In this document: piece after piece, positions 1 to 5,646 of the stretch
Numbering within the stretch: position 1 is the first letter of the stretch
Layout of the letters: the number at the start of each line of letters is the position of its first letter
Source of the DNA: an uncultured bacterium
GTDB lineage: Bacteria; Patescibacteriota; Minisyncoccia; Phycocordibacterales; GWA1-40-21
Assembly (NCBI GenBank): GCA_903824735.1
Contig: CAIJXO010000035.1
Coordinates: 1-7,905 of the forward strand
Length of the DNA stretch: 7,905 nucleotides
Direction of reading: 5' to 3'
Notes under the pieces: generated by a model
What the model saw: the letters and a program-made list of their open reading frames with translations, nothing else
The model's database searches: none
What the model was told of the DNA's origin: nothing
Made by a program: the position numbers and the translations under genes

Positions 1-56
1 AGTAGTAATTAGTAGTTGAGTTGCATTTCACCCCAAGATTTACATCTCTGGTATTT
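1..56 (-). other. Presumed 5' leader of the next transcription unit
   Basis: This stretch lies just downstream of the strong outward promoter at 62-90 and would be transcribed right to left as an untranslated leader. I see no open reading frame beginning in it: the two ATGs on the minus strand run into stops within one to five codons. The outer end holds a short direct repeat on the plus strand (AGTAGT at 1-6 and 11-16, separated by AATT). The transcribed gene or RNA starts beyond the window. It could be the remaining spc genes (rpsN, rpsH and others) or a non-coding RNA, which cannot be decided here. Confidence 0.4.
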
Positions 57-61
57 ATGGT

Positions 62-90
62 ATTATACACCCAAACACTTTATTTGTCAA
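62..90 (-). promoter_or_regulatory. Consensus sigma-70 promoter firing out of the window
   Basis: On the minus strand a perfect -35 box TTGACA (85-90) is followed by a 17-nt spacer and a perfect -10 box TATAAT (62-67). All twelve consensus bases and the optimal spacing are present. Transcription would start near 54-56 and run toward position 1. The -35 box begins only a few bases after the T-tract of the terminator at 95-118, so one transcription unit stops and the next starts within about 60 bp. Confidence 0.85.
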
Positions 91-94
91 GCAC

Positions 95-118
95 AAAAAT
101 AACCCTATTTCTAGGGCT
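95..118 (-). terminator. Intrinsic terminator of the ribosomal operon
   Basis: On the minus strand AGCCCTA pairs with TAGGGTT (118-112 with 107-101, including one G-U pair) around a GAAA tetraloop of the GNRA type, and is followed directly by ATTTTTG. This is a standard Rho-independent terminator. It lies about 50 bp after the rplE stop and should end transcription of the thirteen-gene ribosomal operon. Confidence 0.8.
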
Positions 119-132
119 CTTTCTGTTCTCTT

Positions 133-154
133 CCCCTCCTTTTCTAAGGAGGGG
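133..154. repeat. GC-rich REP-like palindrome next to the rplE stop
   Basis: CCCCTCCTT (133-141) and AAGGAGGGG (146-154) form a perfect 9-bp stem around TTCT. The tail continues as TTAGGGGCGG up to the rplE stop codon at 165-167. There is no T-tract on either side, so it is not itself a normal terminator, although it could protect the mRNA 3' end. The composition (a run of C, then a GGAGGGG arm, then a G-rich tail) is unlike the AT-rich spacers elsewhere in the operon. It resembles palindromic repeats scattered through many candidate-phylum genomes. Copy number cannot be judged from one window. Confidence 0.6.
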
Positions 155-164
155 TTAGGGGCGG

Positions 165-707
165 TTAGTCTTTCTTAAAAGGAAAACCAATATAAGATAG
201 GAAAGCTTCAGCTTCTTTCTTATTATCAGCCGAAGTACCGATAGTAATAGTCATACCAAAAACGTCTTTTAGATCTTCATCAGCGGTTTCAGGGAAAATA
301 GTATTCTCTTTTATACCGATAGAATAATTACCCATCTCATCAATTCCCTTCTTCACAAGACCACGGAAGTCCTTAGTACGAGGGAAGGCAATCAAGATAA
401 GCTTGTCGATAAAAGAAAACATTCTAGCACCACGAAGAGTAACCATAAGACCGACAGGGTCACCGGCACGAACTTTGAAAGCAGCAATTGATTTCTTGGA
501 ACCGCGAAGGGATGGCTTTTGACCAGTAATTTTGGTCAAACGGTCGACGATGGTTTCGATTTTCTTCTTGTCTTTAAGCGAGCCGATACCAACATTCACA
601 ATCACTTTAGTGAATTTTGGGGCTTGCATCGCATTCTTGTAACCCATCTTTTCTTTCAGATCGGCGAAAGCTTTAGCTTGTTTTTCTTTAACGGTTAAAA
701 TTTTCAT
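165..707 (-). CDS. rplE: 50S ribosomal protein L5 (uL5)
   Basis: L5 binds 5S rRNA and forms the central protuberance of the large subunit, contacting P-site tRNA and bridging to the small subunit. The 180-residue product has the usual family length. The L5 core is visible as KVIVNVGIG near residues 34-42, then ITGQKP and the KKSIAAFKVRAGDPVG stretch at about 71-86, the FPRTKDFRGL segment near 108-117, and an FGMTITIGTSA strand near 149-159. It starts at ATG 8 nt after the rplX stop, with no Shine-Dalgarno motif. It is the last gene of the operon: a palindrome and a terminator follow, where rpsN and rpsH would normally come in the spc order. Identification is secure. Confidence 0.97.
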   Translation of the reverse strand: MKILTVKEKQAKAFADLKEKMGYKNAMQAPKFTKVIVNVGIGSLKDKKKIETIVDRLTKITGQKPSLRGSKKSIAAFKVRAGDPVGLMVTLRGARMFSFIDKLILIAFPRTKDFRGLVKKGIDEMGNYSIGIKENTIFPETADEDLKDVFGMTITIGTSADNKKEAEAFLSYIGFPFKKD

Positions 708-715
708 AGTTTTAT

Positions 716-1015
716 TTAGATTTCTTGACCGGTCTTTTTGCTGACGCGGACATTCTTTCCTCCAATCACCTTCTTACCGACACGGACGCGCTTTTTACCT
801 TCAAGCAACATCACGTTGGAAACATGAATCGGTAATGGTTTCTCAATTATCTGACCCTTGGAGTTTGATTTGGTAGCGCGCTGATGCTTCTTGTGGGTAT
901 TTACACCTTCGACTAGAACCATATTACGAGCCGGAAAAGCTTTCAAAACTTTACCAGTCTTGCTCTTGTCTTTACCCGCGATCACTATAACATTGTCATG
1001 TTTCTTGATTTTCAT
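716..1015 (-). CDS. rplX: 50S ribosomal protein L24 (uL24)
   Basis: L24 is an assembly initiator that binds the 5' part of 23S rRNA near the exit tunnel. The 99-residue product shows the KOW fold at the N-terminus (KKHDNVIVIAGKDKSKTGKV, about residues 4-23) followed by the family signature VEGVNTHKKHQ (about 35-45). The C-terminal part is Lys/Arg-rich. It starts at ATG 11 nt after rplN. That 11-nt junction is nearly identical to the rplC-rplD junction. No Shine-Dalgarno motif precedes it. Length and order (rplN-rplX-rplE) fit the family. Confidence 0.96.
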   Translation of the reverse strand: MKIKKHDNVIVIAGKDKSKTGKVLKAFPARNMVLVEGVNTHKKHQRATKSNSKGQIIEKPLPIHVSNVMLLEGKKRVRVGKKVIGGKNVRVSKKTGQEI

Positions 1016-1026
1016 GATATTTAAAA

Positions 1027-1398
1027 TTAGACAATTTCTGGTGCTAGTGAAGCAATTTTCTGGAAACCTTTTTCACCGACTTCTCTTGGAGTTGGACCGA
1101 AGACACGTCCCGCTAGAGGCTCACCCTTAGCTTTATCGATGACCACCACTGCGTTCTCATCAAAACGAATATATGAACCGTCAGAACGGCGATATGGCGC
1201 GCGCTGTCTCACCACTACCGCGTATAGAACATCCTTTTTCTTGACGGTCTTTCGAGGCTCCGCTTTCTGGACAGAAAGAACGACAATTTCACCCAATTGC
1301 GCATAACGCTTCTTTGATGAACCAAGCACCTTAAAAATACGTCCAATCTTGGCACCAGTGTTGTCGGCTATTGTAACTATGGATCTTGGCTGTATCAT
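1027..1398 (-). CDS. rplN: 50S ribosomal protein L14 (uL14)
   Basis: L14 sits at the subunit interface of the large subunit, forms inter-subunit bridges and is the docking site of the silencing factor RsfS. The product has 123 residues, the same as E. coli. The start MIQPRS and the ADNTGAKIGRIFKVLG signature (about 11-26) are typical, as are the YRRSDGSYIRFDENAVVVID segment near 69-88 and the GRVFGPTPREV motif near 97-107. The ATG is separated from the rpsQ stop by a single base (TAATATG), so translation is probably coupled. No Shine-Dalgarno motif is present. Confidence 0.97.
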   Translation of the reverse strand: MIQPRSIVTIADNTGAKIGRIFKVLGSSKKRYAQLGEIVVLSVQKAEPRKTVKKKDVLYAVVVRQRAPYRRSDGSYIRFDENAVVVIDKAKGEPLAGRVFGPTPREVGEKGFQKIASLAPEIV

Positions 1399-1399
1399 A

Positions 1400-1648
1400 T
1401 TATTTTTCGATTACGATAAATCTCTTGGTCTTAGAGATAGGCTTTGTCTCACGAATTTCGACAATTTCACCTTCTTTGTGTTTGTTACCAGCATCATGAG
1501 CCTTAAACTTTTTTTGGCGCTTTAGGAACTTGCCGTATTTTGGATGCTTGGTGTATCTTTCGACAAGAACGACAGCTGTGTCCTTCATCTTGGTCGAGAC
1601 GATTTTGCCTGAGAATATTTTACCAATTTTTGTTTCTGTTTTTTCCAT
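1400..1648 (-). CDS. rpsQ: 30S ribosomal protein S17 (uS17)
   Basis: S17 is a primary 16S rRNA-binding protein with an OB fold. With the chosen start it has 82 residues, close to the E. coli length. The family pattern is clear: KIGKIFSGKIVSTKMKDTAV (about 7-26), then the VERYTKHPKYGKFLKR segment (about 29-44), then KFKAHDAGN and the EIVEIRETKPISKTKRFIV tail. A longer reading adds MLNN by starting at 1660, but that would overlap rpmC by 11 bp. The ATG at 1648 lies one base after the rpmC stop and matches the usual family start, so it is preferred. No Shine-Dalgarno motif. Confidence 0.95.
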   Translation of the reverse strand: MEKTETKIGKIFSGKIVSTKMKDTAVVLVERYTKHPKYGKFLKRQKKFKAHDAGNKHKEGEIVEIRETKPISKTKRFIVIEK

Positions 1649-1649
1649 A

Positions 1650-1826
1650 TTATTTAGCATTAATTGCTGTCATTATTCTCGCGATCTCCTTCTTGATATT
1701 ATTTCCCTCTTTGATATTACGAGTCTTGCTACCAGAAAGAGCAAATCGAAAAACCCGAAGTGCCTCACGCTTTTCCTTAAGCATAGCTACCAATTCTTTT
1801 TCGGTTTTTTTGATTAAATCTTTCAT
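1650..1826 (-). CDS. rpmC: 50S ribosomal protein L29 (uL29)
   Basis: This small gene encodes 58 residues, beginning MKDLIKKTEKELVAMLKEKR and ending IMTAINAK. L29 is a two-helix protein next to the tunnel exit beside L23. The pattern of an N-terminal helix (K-E-L-x-x-M-L-K-E-K-R-E-A-L), a central F-x-x-A-L-S-G, and a C-terminal helix with K-x-x-I-A-R-I-x-T fits the family: the KEIARIMT stretch corresponds to the conserved R-x-I-A-R-x-x-T motif. It lies exactly where rpmC belongs, between rplP (8-nt gap) and rpsQ (1-nt gap). Its first 15 coding bases are identical to those of rplW. Confidence 0.95.
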   Translation of the reverse strand: MKDLIKKTEKELVAMLKEKREALRVFRFALSGSKTRNIKEGNNIKKEIARIMTAINAK

Positions 1827-1834
1827 AGCTTTTA

Positions 1835-2260
1835 TTATACTATTTCACGGCTAACAATCTTGGTCTTCAACTGAACCTTCGTACCTCCCTTTCTCAAACA
1901 TTCACGAGCCTCGACTTCGGTCACGCCATCAACTTCAAACAAAACACGTCCTGGGCGGATAACAGCCTCATAACCCTGTGGATCTCCTTTTCCTTTACCC
2001 ATTTTCACTTCGGCTGGCTTTTGGGTGTATGGTCGATCAGGGAAAATTCTAGTCCAAAGCTTACCGGTCTTGCCGAGTGAGTGCGCAATAGTCTTGCGGG
2101 CCGCCTCGATTTCTTGGGAACGAATTCTGCCAGCCGAAATCGCTTTCAGACCAAAAGAACCAAAAGAGACACGAGTACCTCTAGTCTCGTTCCCGATTTT
2201 TGCGGGATTCTCTCTGGCGGTGTGCCACTTTCGGAATTTTACTTTTTTTGGTAATAACAT
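1835..2260 (-). CDS. rplP: 50S ribosomal protein L16 (uL16)
   Basis: L16 helps shape the A-site region and peptidyl-transferase side of the large subunit and is a late assembly protein. The 141-residue product starts MLLPKKVKFRKWH, typical of the family, and contains FGSFGLKA (about 33-40), WTRIFPDRPYTQKP (about 69-82) and the MGKGKGDPQGYEAVIRPGRV loop (87-106). E. coli has Arg81 (the residue hydroxylated by RoxA) just before MGKGKG; here that place is Lys86. The gene follows rpsC after a 27-nt spacer that contains a repeated element also found before rplW. No Shine-Dalgarno motif. Confidence 0.97.
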   Translation of the reverse strand: MLLPKKVKFRKWHTARENPAKIGNETRGTRVSFGSFGLKAISAGRIRSQEIEAARKTIAHSLGKTGKLWTRIFPDRPYTQKPAEVKMGKGKGDPQGYEAVIRPGRVLFEVDGVTEVEARECLRKGGTKVQLKTKIVSREIV

Positions 2261-2263
2261 ATG

Positions 2264-2294
2264 ATTATTTATAGTGAGCCTGTCGAACTATTTT
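2264..2294 (-). repeat. Junction repeat copy 1 (rpsC-rplP spacer)
   Basis: On the plus strand this copy reads ATTATTTATAGTGAG (2264-2278), then CCTG, then TCGAACTATTTT. The same two blocks, 15 nt and at least 11 nt identical, occur between rplD and rplW at 4881-4912. The core ATAGT...ACTAT is a short inverted repeat (2271-2275 and 2287-2291). The minus-strand TAG at 2288-2290, inside the right arm, is the stop codon of rpsC. The core TAGTTCGACAGGCTCACTA resembles a dispersed palindromic repeat seen in various bacterial genomes; that comparison is from memory. Confidence 0.65.
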
Positions 2295-2947
2295 TTCTTA
2301 AAGATTTCACCCTTGTATATCCAAACCTTGATACCAATATCACCGTAAGTCATATGGGCTTTCTCCTGAGCATAATCGATATCGGCACGTAGAGTCTGCA
2401 GTGGAATTCTTCCCTTCTTTAAATCTTCACAGCGGGCCATTTCGGCACCACCAAGACGGCCTCCCAAGTAAATTCTCACACCCTGGACATCGCGGTTAGC
2501 CATAACCTTCTCGATAGTCTGCTTCATCACACGGCGGAATGGCATACGCTTCTCAAGACCTTCAGCACACATATAGGCGACAATCGCGGCATTTGATTCT
2601 GGTGATTTGATTTCCTCAATATCCAATTTGAAATCGGCTGGGAAAGCTAGTCTGTGGCGCTTTACGTATTTGATGATATCATTGCGTAACTTTACTGAAC
2701 CCTCACCACTGCGTCCGATAATAACGCCGGGGCGTGAAGTTTTAATGATAATACGGCAAGATTTTTGACTGCGCTCCATTTCAATGGAAGCAACATAAAG
2801 ACCACGCATCTTTTTCTCCAAATACTCACGTAGAGTAATATCGGCTTTTAGAGCGTCGCGGAAATCCTTGTTCGAAGAGAACCAGCGAGATTTCCAATCT
2901 CTGATAATACCTAGTCTATGTGAATATGGGTGAACTGAATGTGACAT
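2288..2947 (-). CDS. rpsC: 30S ribosomal protein S3 (uS3)
   Basis: S3 lies at the mRNA entry channel and contributes to the mRNA helicase activity of the ribosome. The 219-residue product starts MSHSVHPYSHRLGIIRDWKS, a normal S3 opening, and has a KH domain with the GxxG loop VIIGRSGEG (75-83). The FRRVMK segment (137-142) keeps the two arginines and the lysine that match the helicase-linked residues of E. coli S3 (R131, R132, K135). The C-terminal domain carries GGRLGGAEMAR (162-172) and the YGDIGIKVWIYKGE strand. The ATG overlaps the rplV stop by one base (TAATG). The TAG stop lies inside a repeated element, unlike the TAA used by nearly all neighbours. Confidence 0.98.
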   Translation of the reverse strand: MSHSVHPYSHRLGIIRDWKSRWFSSNKDFRDALKADITLREYLEKKMRGLYVASIEMERSQKSCRIIIKTSRPGVIIGRSGEGSVKLRNDIIKYVKRHRLAFPADFKLDIEEIKSPESNAAIVAYMCAEGLEKRMPFRRVMKQTIEKVMANRDVQGVRIYLGGRLGGAEMARCEDLKKGRIPLQTLRADIDYAQEKAHMTYGDIGIKVWIYKGEIFKKK

Positions 2948-3345
2948 TATTTTGTTTTCTTAGTAACTTTTTTAACAGTTCTAACTGGTTTCTCAAGCTT
3001 GGGTGTCTCAGCATCCTTGGTGGACAAAACTAAGGTCACATGGCTAGTCCTCTTTCTGATAGCATAAGCCACGCCACGCGCTCTTGGCATTCGGCGGTAA
3101 AGAATCGCGCCAGTATCAACGGTCAATGATTTTACAAAAAGATCTTCAACGTTTAATGAAAAATTGTTCTTCGCATTCGCAATAGCGGAATTTAATAGGG
3201 TCGCAATCGGATCAGTCGCACGCTTTACGGTCACCTGCAAAAGGTCCAAAGCTTTCTCTGCCTTTTGGCCACGAATAAGATTAGCGACTAAACGCACTTT
3301 TCGTGGTGACTGTCTATAATCATTTAATTTGGCAGTGATGTTCAT
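2947..3345 (-). CDS. rplV: 50S ribosomal protein L22 (uL22) with a basic C-terminal tail
   Basis: L22 spans the large subunit, and its long beta-hairpin lines the narrow part of the exit tunnel with L4. The core is recognisable from YRQSPRKVRLVANLIRGQKA (10-29), LLNSAIANAKNN (50-61) and the hairpin RRMPRARGVAYAIRKRTSHV (84-103). The product has 132 residues against 110 in E. coli; the excess is mostly a tail after about residue 111 ending in VRTVKKVTKKTK, Lys/Thr-rich and probably disordered or rRNA-bound. It starts 3 nt after rpsS and its stop overlaps the rpsC start by one base. Confidence 0.97.
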   Translation of the reverse strand: MNITAKLNDYRQSPRKVRLVANLIRGQKAEKALDLLQVTVKRATDPIATLLNSAIANAKNNFSLNVEDLFVKSLTVDTGAILYRRMPRARGVAYAIRKRTSHVTLVLSTKDAETPKLEKPVRTVKKVTKKTK

Positions 3346-3348
3346 ATA

Positions 3349-3690
3349 TTATTTCTTAGCTTCGATTGACGCCTTAGCTGATTGAGCGGCAGCGATTTCG
3401 GCCTCCTTCTGCTTGGTATCAATATCCTTCTGCATCTTACCTCCGTGTCTATGGAATTTCTTGGTATGTGAGAATTCACCCAGTCTGTGTCCTACCATGT
3501 CTTCAGTGACCAGAACTTCGATGTGCTCACGACCGTTGTGTACGCCAAAGTTGAAACCAACCATTTCTGGGGAAATCTGGGAACGTCGTGACCAGGTCTT
3601 AATGACACCGGTTTCGATAGGCTTCTTACCCTCTATCTTTTTTAGAAGTCTTTCGTCAACGTATGGTCCTTTTTTTATTGATCGTGCCAT
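3349..3690 (-). CDS. rpsS: 30S ribosomal protein S19 (uS19) with a C-terminal extension
   Basis: S19 sits in the head of the small subunit, partners S13 and contacts the A-site finger. The core is canonical: MARSIKKGPYVDERLLKK (1-18), the IKTWSRRSQISPEMVG segment (30-45), HNGREHIEVLVTEDMVGHRL (51-70) and the FSHTKKFHRHG end (73-83). The product has 113 residues against 92 in E. coli. The excess, from about residue 87, is an Ala/Lys/Glu/Gln-rich stretch likely to form a helix. The gene follows a 54-nt gap, the widest in the operon, which contains a promoter, so rpsS and the genes after it may have their own transcript. Confidence 0.98.
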   Translation of the reverse strand: MARSIKKGPYVDERLLKKIEGKKPIETGVIKTWSRRSQISPEMVGFNFGVHNGREHIEVLVTEDMVGHRLGEFSHTKKFHRHGGKMQKDIDTKQKEAEIAAAQSAKASIEAKK

Positions 3691-3716
3691 TATTTTTTGT
3701 TTAAGTTTGAATCGCT

Positions 3717-3744
3717 ATACTATCAAATTTTCCCGAAAAGTCAA
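3717..3744 (-). promoter_or_regulatory. Internal promoter upstream of rpsS
   Basis: On the minus strand TTGACT (3739-3744, five of six consensus -35 bases) is followed by 16 nt and the -10 box TAGTAT (3717-3722, four of six). The -10 is preceded by TGA, giving an extended TGn element. The -35 directly follows the rplB stop codon. Predicted transcription starts near 3709-3711, leaving a leader of about 20 nt before the rpsS ATG. It occupies the only long gap within the operon, which supports it. The same extended TAGTAT box occurs in front of rplC. Confidence 0.6.
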
Positions 3745-4596
3745 TTATTTCTCCGCTTTATTCTTACCAACTTTTCGACGTGAAACGATAAGGTTATTTG
3801 AGTATTTCTTAGGTGTACGTGACTTCTGACCCTTACCGACATGCTTACCCCAACGGGTCTTAGCAAAACGCAAACCTCGTCCCTGTCTCTGCTCTCCTCC
3901 ACCGTATGGATGGTCTACTGGGTTCTGGGCCGTACCACGAACTGTTGGTCGAATACCCAACCAGCGAGAACGTCCCGCCTTTCCGATATTGATAAGCTTG
4001 TTCTCGTTGTTAGAAACTTCACCAATACAAGCAAAACAAGAGTCCATAACTTTACGAACTTCAGTTGAAGGTAATTTTAAGTGAGTGAAACCAGAGTCGT
4101 TCGCAATAACTTGAACAAAGTTTCCACCAGCTCTTCCCAACTTTCCGCCGTTACCTGGTTTTAACTCGACATTGTAGACAAAGGTACCGACTCCGATCTT
4201 CTTTAATGGTAAACGGTTACCAACCTTGATTTCGGCGTTCTCAGAAACAAGGAAAGTGTCCCCAACCTTCATGGTATTAGGTAAGATGACATAGCGCTTT
4301 TCACCATCAGCATACTGCGCAAGACCAATGAAAGCGGTACGATTTGGATCGTATTCGATAGAAATTATCTTAGCTGGAACATCAATCTTATTGTAAGAAA
4401 AATCTACTTCACGGAAAAGTCGCTTGTGACCACCTCCCTTGTGACGGGTAGTTAGACGACCGTAGTTGTTACGACCGACATGACGCTTACATCCAAAGGT
4501 CAATGACTTTAATGGTTCATTGGTAGTAATAACCTTACGGAATTCGATTCCGGTCATTTGTCTTCGGCCTGGGCTTGTAGGTTTATAGTGCTTCAT
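3745..4596 (-). CDS. rplB: 50S ribosomal protein L2 (uL2)
   Basis: L2 is the largest core protein of the large subunit and is needed for subunit joining and peptidyl transfer. The 283-residue product is slightly longer than the usual 273-276. It starts MKHYKPTSPGRRQMTG and contains the GRNNYGRLTTRHKGGGHKR segment (41-59), an SH3-like middle domain with PGNGGKLGRAGGN (148-159) and the catalytic-region loop QNPVDHPYGGGEQRQGRG (224-241). The His in DHP (residue 229) matches E. coli His229. The second His of the usual DHPHGGGEG motif is Tyr231 here, and EG becomes EQ. The gene begins 5 nt after rplW. Confidence 0.98.
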   Translation of the reverse strand: MKHYKPTSPGRRQMTGIEFRKVITTNEPLKSLTFGCKRHVGRNNYGRLTTRHKGGGHKRLFREVDFSYNKIDVPAKIISIEYDPNRTAFIGLAQYADGEKRYVILPNTMKVGDTFLVSENAEIKVGNRLPLKKIGVGTFVYNVELKPGNGGKLGRAGGNFVQVIANDSGFTHLKLPSTEVRKVMDSCFACIGEVSNNENKLINIGKAGRSRWLGIRPTVRGTAQNPVDHPYGGGEQRQGRGLRFAKTRWGKHVGKGQKSRTPKKYSNNLIVSRRKVGKNKAEK

Positions 4597-4601
4597 AATT
4601 T

Positions 4602-4877
4602 TTATACAAATTCGATCTTATCTCCTTTCTTTAAATATACTACCGCTTTCTTAACTCCTGATTTTCTACCAGTCTTACCGCGAGTAAAGACGATCTTGGC
4701 TGGTAAATTGGTAATATTTACTTTGACTGGGGTAACTTTATAAAGTTCCTTAACGGCCTTAGCGACGTTCTTCTTGTTGGCCTTTTCAGTCACTTCAAAA
4801 GTGTAAATGCCCGCTACTTCAGCTTGAATGCCTGACTTTTCGGTAATTCTTGGTTTTTTGATGATTAAATCTTTCAT
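4602..4877 (-). CDS. rplW: 50S ribosomal protein L23 (uL23)
   Basis: L23 lies at the tunnel exit and docks trigger factor and the signal recognition particle. The 91-residue product begins MKDLIIKKPRITEKS. Glu13 in the TEK motif corresponds to the docking Glu18 of E. coli. The rest follows the family: YTFEVTEKANKKNVAKAVKE (about 25-44), LYKVTPVKVNI, a basic loop TRGKTGRKSGVKKAVVYLK, and a strand ending DKIEFV. It follows rplD after 29 nt that contain the second copy of the repeated junction element. No Shine-Dalgarno motif. Confidence 0.96.
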   Translation of the reverse strand: MKDLIIKKPRITEKSGIQAEVAGIYTFEVTEKANKKNVAKAVKELYKVTPVKVNITNLPAKIVFTRGKTGRKSGVKKAVVYLKKGDKIEFV

Positions 4878-4880
4878 GGA

Positions 4881-4912
4881 ATTATTTATAGTGAGTTTTT
4901 ATCGAACTATTT
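4881..4912 (-). repeat. Junction repeat copy 2 (rplD-rplW spacer)
   Basis: This copy shares ATTATTTATAGTGAG (4881-4895) and TCGAACTATTT (4902-4912) exactly with the rpsC-rplP spacer. The central bases differ (TTTTTA here, CCTG there), so this copy is 2 nt longer. ATAGT at 4888-4892 and ACTAT at 4906-4910 are the inverted arms. The minus-strand TAG at 4907-4909 is the stop codon of rplD, as the equivalent TAG is for rpsC. The two copies are about 2.6 kb apart. Confidence 0.65.
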
Positions 4913-5635
4913 CATTTTAGCTTCAAGGAATTTGAAAGCCTCGGCTGGGTTAGCAATCACCAAATATTTGTAATTCAAGACATCCAAAGGATTGATGTTT
5001 CTCAGTTCATCAAGCTTCACATTACCAAAGTTACGGAAACCACGATCAAGATTTACATCTTTCTTGGAAACAGCTAGGTAAGTCGAGTTATTTTTCTTAG
5101 CCAAAATCATTTCACCACCCTTGATCTTGCTCATCTTTGTTAGAACGTCTAGAGCAACGCTTGCCTTTGGCTTAGCTAGATTCAAAGTATCTAAGAAGAA
5201 GACTTCACCGTCACGGAATTTCTTGGAAATAATAGTGAAGAGCGCTTTAGCCTTCATCTTCTTGTTTACCTTTCGCTCGTAATTCTTATCCTTGCGTGGA
5301 CCATGAGCCACACCTCCTTTTACCCAGATCGGTGAACGAGTCGAACCATGACGAGCACGGCCCAAACCCTTTTGCTGCCAAGGCTTTTTACCACCTCCGC
5401 GAACCTCCCCACGAGTCTTAGTGTGGGCAAGATTAGTACGCTTGTTTGACATCAAGGAAACCATAACCTGGTGAACCAAGTCCGCTTTCCAAGGAACCGC
5501 AAAAATGCTTTCTGGTAATTTTAGAGTATCAACCTCCTTACCATCCTGGCTGTAGACCTTCGCTTCAAGAGCGCCAAGGGTCTTAACCTTCTTCTCGCGA
5601 GCGACTCTCTTTGTTTTTGCTGTTACTTTTTCCAT
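4907..5635 (-). CDS. rplD: 50S ribosomal protein L4 (uL4) with an N-terminal basic extension
   Basis: L4 has a globular domain on the solvent side and a long loop reaching the exit tunnel. In many bacteria it also represses its own S10 operon. The 242-residue product contains the loop motif TKTRGEVRGGGKKPWQQKG (about 72-90), then GRARHGSTRSPIWVKGGVAHGPRKD, and a C-terminal nucleotide-fold-like domain ending in NYKYLVIANPAEAFKFLEAK. It is about 40 residues longer than E. coli L4, partly because of a Lys/Arg-rich leader (residues 1-19) before ALEAKVYSQDGKE. It begins 11 nt after rplC. Its TAG stop lies in a repeated element. Confidence 0.97.
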   Translation of the reverse strand: MEKVTAKTKRVAREKKVKTLGALEAKVYSQDGKEVDTLKLPESIFAVPWKADLVHQVMVSLMSNKRTNLAHTKTRGEVRGGGKKPWQQKGLGRARHGSTRSPIWVKGGVAHGPRKDKNYERKVNKKMKAKALFTIISKKFRDGEVFFLDTLNLAKPKASVALDVLTKMSKIKGGEMILAKKNNSTYLAVSKKDVNLDRGFRNFGNVKLDELRNINPLDVLNYKYLVIANPAEAFKFLEAKMK

Positions 5636-5646
5636 TGTATTTAAAA

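Noticed and set aside
1834..1839. TATAAT on the minus strand before rpmC, overlapping the rplP stop
   Set aside because: No -35 hexamer lies at 15-19 nt spacing and there is no TGn extension, so it is likely a chance match in AT-rich sequence.
891..4743. Several plus-strand open frames of 60-140 codons inside the ribosomal genes (for example 891-1130, 1530-1854, 2025-2264 and 3413-3829)
   Set aside because: Each lies wholly or largely over a securely identified minus-strand ribosomal gene, shows no recognisable family pattern, and is best explained as a frame shadow.
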